DNA from: Salinimonas profundi
GTDB taxonomy: Bacteria > Pseudomonadota > Gammaproteobacteria > Enterobacterales > Alteromonadaceae
Length of the DNA: 64,000 nucleotides
Assembly (NCBI RefSeq): GCF_014750655.1
Contig: NZ_JABBXD010000003.1
Location: 186,001 to 250,000, forward strand
Reading direction: 5' to 3'
Part shown: piece by piece, positions 8,962 to 18,108 of the stretch
Position numbering within the stretch: the first letter of the stretch is position 1
How the letters are laid out: every line of letters begins with the position of its first letter
Translations under genes and position numbers: made by a program
Notes under the pieces: model-generated
What the model saw: the letters and a program-made list of their open reading frames with translations, nothing else
Told to the model about the DNA's origin: nothing
Database searches by the model: none

Positions 8962-10258
8962 GCCATATCAGTAAACCGCCCAGCGTAACCCCCCGGGCCA
9001 GCAGAAAGCCCAGTAACGCATACCATAGCGCCTCATTTCCATTATCTTTTAATACCCACCAAAGTGGGAAAAATACCACTGCAGCACTGAATATCATTGT
9101 GTCGCGCATAGCGGCAGAACGTGTCAGACCAACAAAAACACCGTCAAACAAAAAGCACCAGTGGCCGACCAAAGGCAGCCAGATCATCAAGGGCAGATAG
9201 GGCAAGGCCGCATTAAATAGCGCTGGCAAATCAGTCAGCAACCCAATGATATTGCTGCCGAACAACCAAAAGCCGATGGCATACAGCACGGCAAAAACCG
9301 ATGACCAGAGTAATCCCCGCCAGGTTTGCCGGATTACCTGAGCGCGTTGTTTTTTACCCGCAGCTTCTCCCACCAGGGCTTCTACCGCATATGCAATACC
9401 GTCAAGGCCAAGAGCAATAAGCACAAAAAACTGCATCAGTATTGCATTCACTGCGGCCGCGGTTTCGCCGTAACGTGCTCCCTGCAGTGTTAAAAATGCC
9501 AGACACAATTGCAGTGCAAGGTTACGAAGCAGCATATCGCCATTGAGTTTGAACAAAATACGGCGGGCGGCTTTATTAAACCACTGTGCATGCGGATGCA
9601 CTTCCCCGCACATTTTCAGCGCAACCCCGGCGGCCAGCAGCGCCATAGTGTATTCAGCAAATACACTGGCCAGTGCCACGCCCTGTACCGACATATCCAA
9701 TCCAAGTACAAAGAAAAAATCTAATCCTGCGTTGAGCAGGTTACCAATTATCTGGATAGCCATGACGGCGCGGGTTTTCTGTTGCCCTACGAGCCAGCCT
9801 ATAAGCGCCAGATTTAGCATGGCTGCGGGCGCTCCCCAGACCCTTACCGAAAAATATGCGTCGATATACTGACTGACCTGTTCGCTGGCGCCCGCAAGGT
9901 AAATACCCGCATTTAAAACCGGATATTGCAGGGCAAACACCAGCACACCTAAAATCAGCGCCATCGCACTGCTTTGATAAAATACTTTTGCTGAGGCCGT
10001 TACATTATCGTCCTGGCCCCTTGCCTGCGCGCTCAGTCCTGTGGCTGACATTCTTAAAAAGCCGCACACCCAGTAGATTTGGGTCAGTATCAACGCGCCG
10101 ATAGATGCGCCAGCCAGCATGGCCGGTGAATCCATATGCCCCATCACTGCCGTATCAACGAGACCCAAAAGCGGTGTGGTAACATTGGCCAGAATCATTG
10201 GCGTTGCCAGGGTGAGCATTTGCCAGTGGGCGGGCCAGCCTTGGAGCTGTTTTTGCAA
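8930..10258 (-). CDS. dinF: MATE family efflux transporter, DinF-like
   Basis: A 442-residue inner-membrane protein with about twelve hydrophobic segments and the two-fold MATE repeat. The N-terminal stretch LATPMILANVTTPLLGLVDT followed by AVMGH and GASIGALI, and the second-half segment with GLDGIAYAVEALVGEAAG, are typical of the DinF branch, which exports cationic compounds using ion gradients. In E. coli dinF follows lexA; here lexA is 11 kb away and no SOS box is visible upstream. The divergent polysaccharide deacetylase gene begins 40 bases upstream of its start. The symbol rests on family resemblance. Confidence 0.85.
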   Translation of the reverse strand: MQKQLQGWPAHWQMLTLATPMILANVTTPLLGLVDTAVMGHMDSPAMLAGASIGALILTQIYWVCGFLRMSATGLSAQARGQDDNVTASAKVFYQSSAMALILGVLVFALQYPVLNAGIYLAGASEQVSQYIDAYFSVRVWGAPAAMLNLALIGWLVGQQKTRAVMAIQIIGNLLNAGLDFFFVLGLDMSVQGVALASVFAEYTMALLAAGVALKMCGEVHPHAQWFNKAARRILFKLNGDMLLRNLALQLCLAFLTLQGARYGETAAAVNAILMQFFVLIALGLDGIAYAVEALVGEAAGKKQRAQVIRQTWRGLLWSSVFAVLYAIGFWLFGSNIIGLLTDLPALFNAALPYLPLMIWLPLVGHWCFLFDGVFVGLTRSAAMRDTMIFSAAVVFFPLWWVLKDNGNEALWYALLGFLLARGVTLGGLLIWLNRRRHVIAS

Positions 10259-10298
10259 TTTCCGGATCCCTGTTTATTCGTTAGTAGAGGAAACTGAT

Positions 10299-11369
10299 GT
10301 GAAGTGTATCACGATAAAAAGTCTGTTTACGGTAGTGACAAGTGCATTGTTGCTGTTATCGACGCTAAACGCACAGGCTGGGCAAAACAGTGCACCGGTA
10401 TTGCTTTACCATCATGTTTCTAAAGACACCCCTGCCAGCACCAGCGTCTCGCCTGAGACATTCTCAGAGCACATGGCATATATCGCAGAAAACCACACTG
10501 TTTTACCCCTGAGTGAGATAGTCGATGCCGCCCGCAACGGTGAATCGCTGCCTGACAATGCGTTAGCCATTACTTTTGATGATGGGTACGCCAATATTCT
10601 GAAAAATGCGCATCCCGTACTTCAACAACATGGGTTTCCCTATACGATCTTTATTAACCCTCAAACCATTGACTCAAGAGCAGACCAGCTCACCTGGCAG
10701 CAGGTAGAGACAATGTCAGAAGAAGGTGTGACCTTTGCCAATCATACCGCTGACCATTTACATATGCTTGATCGTAAGCCGGATGAGAATGAAAAAGACT
10801 GGTTACGTCGTGTCTGGCAAAATGTGGAGCAGGCTCAGCAGAAACTGGCCTCGCATATCAATGAACCCAAGAAGTATCTGGCATATCCGTTTGGTGAATA
10901 TAACCAGCGCCTGGCCCAAAAAGTTAAGCAGGCCGGTTATGTCGGGTTTGGTCAGCACTCCGGGGCCATCGGGCCTCACTCTGATTTTGCTGCACTTCCA
11001 CGCTTTCCCTCAGCAGGACCGTACGCCACACTGAAAAGCCTCAAAACCAAAATGAACAGCCTTGCCATGCCGGTATCCTCATCGACAGTGGCAAATCCGG
11101 AATTTAGCCGCGATCAGCAGCCTGAAACAGTGTCGTTAACGATCGAAGGTGATGATGTACGCCTAAGCCAGGCGAGCTGCTATTACCGGGGCAGCGCTAT
11201 TGATACCCGGGTAGAGAAAAAAACACTCACCTTCACGCTCCAATCCGCCATTCCGACCGGACGCTCACGCGTTAATTGCACTGCGCCATCAAAAGCACAT
11301 TCAGGCAAATACTACTGGTATTCGCAACCATTCTTTGTAGCCGGCAAAGACGGCAACTACCCGGACTAA
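10299..11369 (+). CDS. Exported polysaccharide deacetylase (NodB/CE4 domain)
   Basis: I chose the GTG start at 10299 because AGAGGA lies seven bases upstream; this gives a 356-residue protein beginning with a signal peptide (residues 8-27, probable cleavage after AQA). The NodB domain follows, with catalytic and metal-site motifs ITFDDGYAN (Asp94, Asp95) and NHTADH (His149, His153), the usual CE4 set. A C-terminal extension of about 80 residues looks like a beta-rich module. The enzyme probably removes N- or O-acetyl groups from an extracellular or cell-wall glycan. It is a single-gene unit divergent from the MATE transporter. Confidence 0.88.
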   Translation: MKCITIKSLFTVVTSALLLLSTLNAQAGQNSAPVLLYHHVSKDTPASTSVSPETFSEHMAYIAENHTVLPLSEIVDAARNGESLPDNALAITFDDGYANILKNAHPVLQQHGFPYTIFINPQTIDSRADQLTWQQVETMSEEGVTFANHTADHLHMLDRKPDENEKDWLRRVWQNVEQAQQKLASHINEPKKYLAYPFGEYNQRLAQKVKQAGYVGFGQHSGAIGPHSDFAALPRFPSAGPYATLKSLKTKMNSLAMPVSSSTVANPEFSRDQQPETVSLTIEGDDVRLSQASCYYRGSAIDTRVEKKTLTFTLQSAIPTGRSRVNCTAPSKAHSGKYYWYSQPFFVAGKDGNYPD

Positions 11370-11395
11370 ATCAGGCAGAAAAGTATCTGCCTGAT
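11370..11395. terminator. Convergent hairpin after the deacetylase gene
   Basis: A perfect 10-bp inverted repeat, ATCAGGCAGA and TCTGCCTGAT with a six-base loop, begins at the base after the deacetylase stop. On the plus strand it is followed, after a short gap, by CTTTTT. It separates the deacetylase gene from the convergent respiratory operon tail. Confidence 0.6.
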
Positions 11396-11411
11396 CTACA
11401 GCTGCTTTTTC

Positions 11412-11876
11412 TTACTCAAATTGAGTGATTGCAGAAGGCAGGTGCGTATTTAGATGGCGACAGAAGCTGACATAATGAGAAGGTGGAAAGCGAAAATCCC
11501 GCACTTTACCGAACGGAGTGAAGTTTAGCGGAAGCGAGAAACGCCCCTCACCGTCGCTCAAGTTCAGCGTGACTTTTCTCACACTGTCTATCCTGATTTT
11601 ATTGCGACCGATGTACATGTAGTCGCCGGCAAAAGAGACGTGGGAAACCGGATCAGAGATGTAGTGTCGGCAGGATAAATAATTGATAGCAAGTGGCACC
11701 ACCACCAGGCCAAGAGTGATCACCATGCTATTGATATCAAAACCAGCACCGGAAAAAAGCAGCCAGGTGAGATAAAAAAGCGTTGCGGTATGCCAGATAA
11801 GTAACCACAGAGAGCGCTTTTTAGTGTCTACAGCATCATTGTTTAGTAAGTAAGTTGATATTTTGTCAATGTTCAC
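11412..11876 (-). CDS. Uncharacterised membrane protein with a C-terminal PH-like region
   Basis: The 154-residue product has two membrane helices (about residues 23-42 and 48-66) followed by a soluble part with alternating beta-like segments (HVSFAGDYMYIGRNKIRIDSVRK) that resembles bacterial PH-like membrane domains. This fold suggestion is an inference. It is the last gene in line with the minus-strand respiratory cluster, 40 bases after the GNAT gene, but nothing in it points to respiration. The upstream spacer is very AT-rich. Confidence 0.55.
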   Translation of the reverse strand: MNIDKISTYLLNNDAVDTKKRSLWLLIWHTATLFYLTWLLFSGAGFDINSMVITLGLVVVPLAINYLSCRHYISDPVSHVSFAGDYMYIGRNKIRIDSVRKVTLNLSDGEGRFSLPLNFTPFGKVRDFRFPPSHYVSFCRHLNTHLPSAITQFE

Positions 11877-11916
11877 GCTTCCATCACCGATTTATTATTG
11901 TTATTTATTTTTTTTA

Positions 11917-12510
11917 TCAGGGTGAGACACCTTTAGCCATTTGCAGAAAGGTGGCCACTGCCTGGCGCACTTCAAAGCCCTGCGCAGCATAAAATGCCAT
12001 CGCCTGAATATTTGATTTATGTACATCCAGTACAATAGAAAATTTTTGTAATTCTCTGGCATGGCTTTCGATAAAACGCAGCAATGCCGTGGCGACGCCA
12101 ACCCGGCGAAATGTCGGGTCAACAGCCAGATGGCCCACCGCCAGTTCTTTTATCAGCGGCGGGTGCAATGCCGCTGTGACTTCCTGGCTGCGAATAATCA
12201 CTTCCATCGCACCATCCAACCCATAGAAGTGCGTGATAGATGACATGGTCTGCCGGTCAAAATCCTCTGGAAGGCTATCGTGCCAGCAGGTGATTAATCC
12301 TACTACCCGATCATCGCACTGTGCTACCCAGTGATTAGCATATCCGTACTGACCTTCGCCACCCGTCCAGGCCGTCATTAAAAAGCGCTCTGCCTGTTCT
12401 TTATTTTCAAGGCCGAATATTGGCACCAGCAATGCTTCACCGGCTGACAGCAATAAAGGCACCGCTTGCCCGCCATCTTCACTGACAGCCCGGCGCACTT
12501 GTATCTTCAT
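11917..12510 (-). CDS. GNAT family N-acetyltransferase
   Basis: The 197-residue protein carries the GNAT acetyl-CoA signature: the beta strand LAVGHLAVDPTFRRVGVATA at residues 122-141 with the pyrophosphate loop RRVGVA, then a helix and the late motif SNIQAMAFYAAQGFEV near 165-180. The acceptor substrate cannot be told from sequence. It starts two bases downstream of the sco gene stop, so it is probably transcribed with the oxidase genes, though no link in function is known. Confidence 0.82.
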   Translation of the reverse strand: MKIQVRRAVSEDGGQAVPLLLSAGEALLVPIFGLENKEQAERFLMTAWTGGEGQYGYANHWVAQCDDRVVGLITCWHDSLPEDFDRQTMSSITHFYGLDGAMEVIIRSQEVTAALHPPLIKELAVGHLAVDPTFRRVGVATALLRFIESHARELQKFSIVLDVHKSNIQAMAFYAAQGFEVRQAVATFLQMAKGVSP

Positions 12511-12512
12511 AT

Positions 12513-13172
12513 CTACTTCTTCGCGATTATGGCGGGCAAGTCGCTTAGGATATGCTTAGGATCTGCTACAGCGAGCTTTCCCGGCGTGGCCTGAGGCTTG
12601 AACCGCCCGACCACCTTCGCATCCGGTCCCACTAGAATAATCGATGCACTGTGGTCAACAAGATAACTTTCCTGATCTGTGCTTTCTGGCATTGAATACA
12701 TCAGACCAAAACTTCTGACCAGAGGAAAAAGCTGGTCATGTCCACCGCTCACGGCGATGAAGTCCTCATTAAAATGAGACTTATAACTTGCCAGACGCCT
12801 GGCCGTGTCACGCTTTGGATCTACCGACAAAAACATGACTTTAACCGGATAATCGCTGTCTATCTCCTGTATCTGAGGATAGATTTGATTTAAAGACGCC
12901 AGCGTTGTTGGGCAAACATCTGGACAAAATGTATACCCTAAAAAAACCAACGTCCACTGTTCTTTTAAATCCTGTGTTGTTAGCTGGCCCTCTCCGGCCC
13001 GATAAAGCGTAAAAGCTGGCACATCCCGGCGCTTCGGATATTGCTGAAAGTAAGATGTCTGCTCAGCCTGAGCACCAATATTGCTTTCAGGGGGCGCGAC
13101 ATTAATTGCCGCCCAAATACCTGCGATAAATGCTATCGCCAATACGATACCAACAAGGGTTTTCTGCTTCAT
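12513..13172 (-). CDS. SCO1/SenC copper chaperone for cytochrome oxidase
   Basis: A 219-residue thioredoxin-fold protein with one N-terminal membrane anchor (residues 5-23) and the copper-binding set CPDVCP (Cys83, Cys87) and His174 (VDHSAS). SCO proteins deliver copper to, or reduce the cysteines of, the CuA centre of oxidase subunit II. It overlaps the cyoE start by four bases and closes the assembly-factor part of the cox operon. Confidence 0.93.
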   Translation of the reverse strand: MKQKTLVGIVLAIAFIAGIWAAINVAPPESNIGAQAEQTSYFQQYPKRRDVPAFTLYRAGEGQLTTQDLKEQWTLVFLGYTFCPDVCPTTLASLNQIYPQIQEIDSDYPVKVMFLSVDPKRDTARRLASYKSHFNEDFIAVSGGHDQLFPLVRSFGLMYSMPESTDQESYLVDHSASIILVGPDAKVVGRFKPQATPGKLAVADPKHILSDLPAIIAKK

Positions 13173-14086
13173 AAACTAACGGGAACATAATGATCGAGCA
13201 ATAATACAACAAACAATATCATGAGATGGAGGATTGAAAAGCGAAATGTTTTCATCGACCAACCCGGTTCATCGTTAAATTTCAGCTTCCAGGCATAATA
13301 TAAGAACGCAACATTAAGTATCGTTGCGCCTATCAGATAAATAAGTGCCGACATTCCTACCAGATAAGGTAAAAAGCTGACCAACAGCAATAAAAATGTA
13401 TACCCCAGTATCCAGGTTTTGGTAAAGGCAATGCCGTGTGTTACGGGCAACATAGGCACATTTGCTTTGGCATAATCACGCTCTCTGTGAATTGCCAGCG
13501 CCCAGAAATGCGGGGGCGTCCAGGTATAAATAATGAGTACCAGCAACAGGGCATGGGCGTGAATGCTGCCAGTCACAGCCGTCCAACCCAGCAGTGGTGG
13601 TGCGGCACCGGCCAGACCGCCGATAACAATATTCTGGGAGGTAGCGCGTTTTAAAAACATGGTATAAACCACCGCATAGCCAACCAGTGATGCCAGTGTC
13701 AGCCAGGCAGTCAGCGCGTTAATCCAGAAATATAAAATGCCAAATCCGATGGTGCCAAGCGCAGCAGCAAAGTAGAGTGCGTTAGCCACCGGTACTCTGC
13801 CTTTAGCCACCGGCCGGTTGAAGGTGCGTGCCATAATGCTGTCGATACGATGATCCACCACATGATTTATCACTGCTGCACTACTTGCTAGCAAACCGAT
13901 TCCCGTGAGACCGCCGATAAGAACGCTGGCCGGAATCCAGTTATTCGACGCCAGACACATTCCTACCAGCGCAGTAAGCAATAGCAACATGACCACCCGA
14001 GGCTTGGTAAGCTCGTAGTATTCGCGCCAGCGCGGGATCTTGCCGACAGAATCAGTGTAGTCCCGCGCATCAATGGATTTAGCCAT
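13169..14086 (-). CDS. cyoE: Heme o synthase (protoheme IX farnesyltransferase)
   Basis: This 305-residue polytopic membrane enzyme adds a farnesyl group to heme b to give heme o. It has about eight hydrophobic helices and both prenyltransferase motifs: [21 protein letters not shown] near residues 95-115 and [20 protein letters not shown] near 190-210. Its start overlaps the ctaA stop by eight bases. Next to ctaA it supplies the heme a pathway for the oxidase encoded upstream. The gene is called ctaB or cyoE depending on the organism. Confidence 0.95.
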   Translation of the reverse strand: MAKSIDARDYTDSVGKIPRWREYYELTKPRVVMLLLLTALVGMCLASNNWIPASVLIGGLTGIGLLASSAAVINHVVDHRIDSIMARTFNRPVAKGRVPVANALYFAAALGTIGFGILYFWINALTAWLTLASLVGYAVVYTMFLKRATSQNIVIGGLAGAAPPLLGWTAVTGSIHAHALLLVLIIYTWTPPHFWALAIHRERDYAKANVPMLPVTHGIAFTKTWILGYTFLLLLVSFLPYLVGMSALIYLIGATILNVAFLYYAWKLKFNDEPGWSMKTFRFSILHLMILFVVLLLDHYVPVSL

Positions 14087-15068
14087 TTGCCCTCCGCTGC
14101 ATCAGTGACAGGTTAAATGTAATCCACACCATGACAAGCAGTAGCATGGCAGCAACAAAATTATGCGCAACGGCGATAGTTAACGGCAGGCTCATGACTA
14201 CATTGCTTATCCCCAGCCCGACCTGTGCACTAAGCACGGTAATCAGGGCAACGCCAGCAGTATTCATCAGTTTTGACTGTACCCGAAGCAGCCAGATACC
14301 CAGTGTAAGCAAATAGGCAAACGTCACCAACGCGCCGGCCCGGTGAATGATATGCATCGTCATGCGCGCAGGGTAATCATGCACACCAAATTCATAGTTT
14401 TCAGCATGAGGAACACTGTAAGCTGAAGGCATATCAATTTGCGTCCACCACTGCCCCTCACATACCGGAAAATTGGTGCATGCCAGCGCTGCATAATTAG
14501 CGGATGTCCATCCGCCCAGCGCAATCTGACAACCCAGAATAATCATACCGACAAACGCAAATCCCAGCATACGTTTAGCAGACTTAAGTTTATCCCGACA
14601 CATATTGGGGCTTAGCCGCAGATATAAAACAAACAGACAGGTCAGCACGCCAAACCCACCAAGAAGATGTCCCATGACCACCACCGGCAGCAAGTTCAGC
14701 GTCACCGTCCACATGCCCAGTGCAGCCTGAAAAAGCACCAGCGCGCACAGAAATAGTGGTAATCCCAGCGGCATCCTGGGGTCGCGTTTGACGGCTGCCC
14801 AGCCAGCGATAATAAAAATCATCAGTCCCAGCGCGCCGGCGAAGTAACGATGAATCATTTCGCTCCATGCTTTGCTGGCTTCGACCGGACGGTGAGGAAA
14901 GGCGCTGTTCGCTGCATCAACCTTTTCAGCAGTTGATGGAACGAACAGTTCGCCGTAGCATCCTGGCCAGTCAGGACAGCCCAGGCCAGCATCAGTCAGA
15001 CGGGTATACGCACCCAATACAATGACGACTATCGCCAGCATCAGACTGCAAAAAATAAGTTTTCTCAT
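14079..15068 (-). CDS. ctaA: Heme A synthase (COX15/CtaA)
   Basis: A 329-residue membrane protein with eight predicted helices in two four-helix halves. Conserved heme-ligand histidine regions are visible (EMIHRYFAG near residue 71, MGHLLGG near 132, HIIHRAGAL near 238, VAHNFVAAM near 304), and an N-terminal pair of cysteines lies in [12 protein letters not shown]. It converts heme o to heme a. It lies 16 bases after the preceding hypothetical gene and overlaps cyoE, so it is part of one operon. Confidence 0.94.
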   Translation of the reverse strand: MRKLIFCSLMLAIVVIVLGAYTRLTDAGLGCPDWPGCYGELFVPSTAEKVDAANSAFPHRPVEASKAWSEMIHRYFAGALGLMIFIIAGWAAVKRDPRMPLGLPLFLCALVLFQAALGMWTVTLNLLPVVVMGHLLGGFGVLTCLFVLYLRLSPNMCRDKLKSAKRMLGFAFVGMIILGCQIALGGWTSANYAALACTNFPVCEGQWWTQIDMPSAYSVPHAENYEFGVHDYPARMTMHIIHRAGALVTFAYLLTLGIWLLRVQSKLMNTAGVALITVLSAQVGLGISNVVMSLPLTIAVAHNFVAAMLLLVMVWITFNLSLMQRRANG

Positions 15069-15084
15069 GGCGCCAGCCTCCGTG

Positions 15085-15648
15085 TCAGCCTATGCGGGAT
15101 AACTTCAAAAGTTTTTTCACATCAGCCAGCATGTCCCGGCTGTTCATAATTGCAGTTTCTCTGTCTGCGCTGACCGCATACCTGAGCATGGCCTGATTCA
15201 GGGTATCCACCAGATAAACGGTATTTTCACCGAACGTCTGCAAGCGTTTATCTTTGGAAACCGCCTGCGCATTTACAATGTTTAGTGGTCGGCTCTTTTC
15301 CAATTTACTGATGACACTGCGATCACTGTTTTCGGTCACTATCAGCGTAGCCTGCGCTCTGTCTGTTTCACGACCAAGTGCTAACCACACCTGTTGAATA
15401 CTGTAAATCGCATTTTCACAGCCTTTATCGCAGCGCGCGGGCACCCGATAGACCAGTCGCCACTTAGGTGGTTGGGTATCCAGCGCCGCACTGAAATCCA
15501 CCACCGGCTGTATAAGCTCCCCTTTATTAGTGGAACCGCGGCTAAACCAGTTGTTATCCAGCGCGACTTTGGCGACCAGAACTGGAATGACGAACGCCGC
15601 CAGGACGCCAAAAAACGTCAGACGTTTAGAATGATTGGTTTTTGTCAT
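15085..15648 (-). CDS. Uncharacterised membrane-anchored protein of the cox cluster
   Basis: The product, 187 residues, has one N-terminal membrane helix (about residues 12-30) and a periplasmic part resembling a thioredoxin-like assembly factor, with one CDKGC pair near residue 86. It is found between surf1 and ctaA genes in several gammaproteobacterial oxidase operons, as far as I recall, and I infer a role in oxidase assembly. I chose the ATG at 15648, with AGAGGT seven bases upstream, rather than the ATG nine codons earlier. The start lies inside the end of surf1. Confidence 0.7.
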   Translation of the reverse strand: MTKTNHSKRLTFFGVLAAFVIPVLVAKVALDNNWFSRGSTNKGELIQPVVDFSAALDTQPPKWRLVYRVPARCDKGCENAIYSIQQVWLALGRETDRAQATLIVTENSDRSVISKLEKSRPLNIVNAQAVSKDKRLQTFGENTVYLVDTLNQAMLRYAVSADRETAIMNSRDMLADVKKLLKLSRIG

Positions 15649-16381
15649 TGCGATTACCTCTGGGAAAGAAAACAATTAACGCGATGATGGATGCGGCCAG
15701 TGCCAGACCGAACCACTGAACCGCATAGGCCAGATGCTTCTTGGGTGGCATAACCACTGGCTGCCAGTTACGAACAAATTTATCGTCAACAGGTGCTTCT
15801 AATTGGATGATGTAAGGCTGAAGTTGTAAGTCGGTGTGAGCGTTTAGCACATCGATATCAATTTTTTGCAGGACCACTTCGCGACCGGTAAATGCTAAGG
15901 CAGTTTCTCGAACAACCGGGTTGTCGCCTGGTACGGATAAAATACCGCTGTATTTTATCTGCCCGACCGGCAGTTCTACGTGTGGCAAGACATCGCGATA
16001 AGCACCGGCTGGCACCCAGCCAAAGTTGAGCAAAACGTTGCCTGACTCGGTACGGACCGGAGCCAGTACGTGATAACCCACGCGCCCCTCAACAATTTGA
16101 TTGTCCAGATAAAATATCGTGTTGCCGAAACGCTGTGCATTGAATGTCACCGGCAGATCCCGACTGTCACTGAGTGAAGCGGGAAGGTCAAAAAGCGAAA
16201 TTGGTCCATTGGTCTGTTTTTGCGCTATGCTAGCCAGACGCGCTTCTTTTTGATGCATTCGATCCAGCTGCCAGAAGCCCAGTCGAAACATTAACGCTAT
16301 GGCAAGCAATGTCACCACTATCGCGATCCAGCGTGTTACGTTAATCCGAGGGTGCTGAGGCTGGCCGTTATTCAGGGACAC
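15626..16381 (-). CDS. SURF1 family cytochrome oxidase assembly protein
   Basis: SURF1 proteins help insert heme a into oxidase subunit I. The signature is clear: an N-terminal helix (WIAIVVTLLAIALMFRLGFWQL with the RLGFWQLDR motif), a soluble domain containing GRVGYHVLAPV and LLNFGWVPAG, and a second helix near the C-terminus (WFGLALAASIIALIVFF). The GTG at 16381 gives 251 residues, the usual length; the longer open frame adds 64 residues that look non-coding and overlap the divergent DUF2909 gene. No good ribosome site is seen, so the start is uncertain. Confidence 0.85.
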   Translation of the reverse strand: MSLNNGQPQHPRINVTRWIAIVVTLLAIALMFRLGFWQLDRMHQKEARLASIAQKQTNGPISLFDLPASLSDSRDLPVTFNAQRFGNTIFYLDNQIVEGRVGYHVLAPVRTESGNVLLNFGWVPAGAYRDVLPHVELPVGQIKYSGILSVPGDNPVVRETALAFTGREVVLQKIDIDVLNAHTDLQLQPYIIQLEAPVDDKFVRNWQPVVMPPKKHLAYAVQWFGLALAASIIALIVFFPRGNRNDKNQSF

Positions 16382-16384
16382 AGG

Positions 16385-16594
16385 ATGATTGTAAAAATAA
16401 TTTTGGTTGGTTTGCTCATTTTCATGATCGTTAACCTCTTCATGGCGATGCGAGTAATGATGAAGAATGACCCCAACGGGCAACCGATGAGCAAATACAT
16501 TGGCCGGCGTGTACTCACTTCGGTATGTATAGTGCTCATAATATTGTTGGCGGTTGCCCTGGATCTGATTCATCTTAATCCCCGGCCTTATTAG
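16385..16594 (+). CDS. DUF2909 family twin-helix membrane protein
   Basis: This 69-residue protein has two membrane helices (about 2-22 and 46-62) around a short basic segment with the RRVLTSV motif of DUF2909 proteins. Such genes are known beside cytochrome oxidase genes in gammaproteobacteria, usually opposite to them, as here between cox3 and surf1. I chose the ATG at 16385, with GGGA eight bases upstream. It starts three bases from the putative surf1 start on the other strand. The function is unknown; a part in oxidase assembly is inferred from context. Confidence 0.75.
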   Translation: MIVKIILVGLLIFMIVNLFMAMRVMMKNDPNGQPMSKYIGRRVLTSVCIVLIILLAVALDLIHLNPRPY

Positions 16595-16602
16595 TCATGC
16601 TT

Positions 16603-17487
16603 TTAAAGCACGTATACAAACAGGAACAACATCACCCAAACCACATCGACAAAATGCCAGTACCAGCTACCAGCCTGAAAAGCGAAATGGTTATCTGGCG
16701 TAAAGTGACCTTTTAGGACGCGAAAGAACAGCACCAGCAAAATGATGGTTCCCAATGTGACATGCATGCCATGGAAGCCTGTTAACAGGAAGAAGGTGTT
16801 CCCGTAGACCCCTGATTGCAGCGTAAGCCCTAGATCATTGTAGGCGTGGATATATTCCTGAACCTGACAATATAAAAAGATGCAGCCAAGCAAAATAGTT
16901 GCCCCCAGCATCCAGGTAAGTTGCTTGCGCTTACCTTTTTCCAGACCAACATGGGCAAAGTGAAGTGTCACTGAGGAAATTAACAGGATAACGGTGTTAA
17001 TGGTTGGCAAGCCTGCCGGCCCCATCGCTTGTGTCTGGGTACCGTCAGGTGTTGTCACTAATGGCCATAGCGCCTGAAATTGTGGCCAGAGGACTTCATT
17101 GGTCATCGCGTTATTAGACGCGCCGCCCAGCCAGGGAACCGAGATTGTTCGTGCATATAGCAGCGCACCGAAAAAGGCAGCAAAAAACATGACTTCTGAG
17201 AAGATAAACCAGCTCATGCCCTGTCGGTAGGAGCGGCCCAGTTGCGCGCTGTACAAGCCAGCCATGGATTCATCAATCTGGTTTTTAAACCAGCCCACGA
17301 TCATCACTAACAATACCGCCAGACCAAGCAGCAGAATATGCATGCCATATCCTGAGGCGTCACGGGTAGACTCAATAACGACATTGGCAGCGCCTACTGC
17401 GATTAAGAATAGCGCGACAGCGCCCACTATGGGCCAGGGGCTCTGTGCCGGTACATAGTACTTTTCATAAGACTGAGACTGCTGCAT
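16603..17487 (-). CDS. Cytochrome c oxidase subunit III
   Basis: A 294-residue, seven-helix protein of the COX3/CtaE family with the typical segments MSWFIFSEVMFFAAFFGAL, TVILLISSVTLHFAH and FLLTGFHGMHVTLG, and the C-terminal QAGSWYWHFVDVVWVMLFL. It holds no redox cofactor but stabilises subunit I and the proton path. It lies downstream of cox11 in the same transcript; the DUF2909 gene ends nine bases from its stop on the opposite strand. Confidence 0.96.
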   Translation of the reverse strand: MQQSQSYEKYYVPAQSPWPIVGAVALFLIAVGAANVVIESTRDASGYGMHILLLGLAVLLVMIVGWFKNQIDESMAGLYSAQLGRSYRQGMSWFIFSEVMFFAAFFGALLYARTISVPWLGGASNNAMTNEVLWPQFQALWPLVTTPDGTQTQAMGPAGLPTINTVILLISSVTLHFAHVGLEKGKRKQLTWMLGATILLGCIFLYCQVQEYIHAYNDLGLTLQSGVYGNTFFLLTGFHGMHVTLGTIILLVLFFRVLKGHFTPDNHFAFQAGSWYWHFVDVVWVMLFLFVYVL

Positions 17488-17521
17488 GACTTTTTCCCTC
17501 TCACATCGTAATTAGGTGGTC

Positions 17522-18106
17522 TTAATCGCTACGTCCGGCGCGGTTAAGGTATGGATTATCTGCATTTGGTAATTCGTCGGCGCGAGCCGTAACGTCAAAA
17601 AGGGTGTACTGAACAGTAAAATAGGAAATATCGTCGGGGATCTGTGGATCGACATAGAACGACATCGGCATCGTGGCTTCACCGCCGCCATCCAGCGGTT
17701 GCTGATTAAAGCAAAAGCACTCTGTTTTATTTAAAAATAGTGCAGCCTCACCCGGTGATACTGATGGTATAGCCTGTGCGACAAAGTTTTTTCGCATGGG
17801 ATTTCGCACGTAAAAGTCGACAGTAGTCAGCTCGCCAGGGTGCACTTTTATCCGCTTGGTGTTTGCCCGAAACTCCCAGGGCATTCCCGTGTGGGTCCGG
17901 GTCAGAAACTCCACGGTAATTTGCCGGCTTTCATCCACCTCAGGTGCGGTATAAACCGCCGCGCTGGCATTAGTTTTACCATTGATGCCGGTAATATCGC
18001 AGAACACGTCATATAGCGGCACCAAGGCAAAACCAAACCCAAACATTCCAATCACGATCACCACCAGTCGGATGACCATTGAGCGGTGGCCGGAAGGCGA
18101 AGCCAT
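17522..18106 (-). CDS. CtaG/COX11 copper chaperone
   Basis: At 194 residues this has one N-terminal membrane helix (residues 10-31) and an immunoglobulin-like periplasmic domain containing the copper-binding CFCF motif (Cys130, Cys132) and the conserved Cys36 near the membrane. COX11 delivers copper to the CuB site of subunit I. The gene starts two bases after the cox1 stop, indicating tight co-expression. Confidence 0.94.
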   Translation of the reverse strand: MASPSGHRSMVIRLVVIVIGMFGFGFALVPLYDVFCDITGINGKTNASAAVYTAPEVDESRQITVEFLTRTHTGMPWEFRANTKRIKVHPGELTTVDFYVRNPMRKNFVAQAIPSVSPGEAALFLNKTECFCFNQQPLDGGGEATMPMSFYVDPQIPDDISYFTVQYTLFDVTARADELPNADNPYLNRAGRSD

Positions 18107-18108
18107 AC

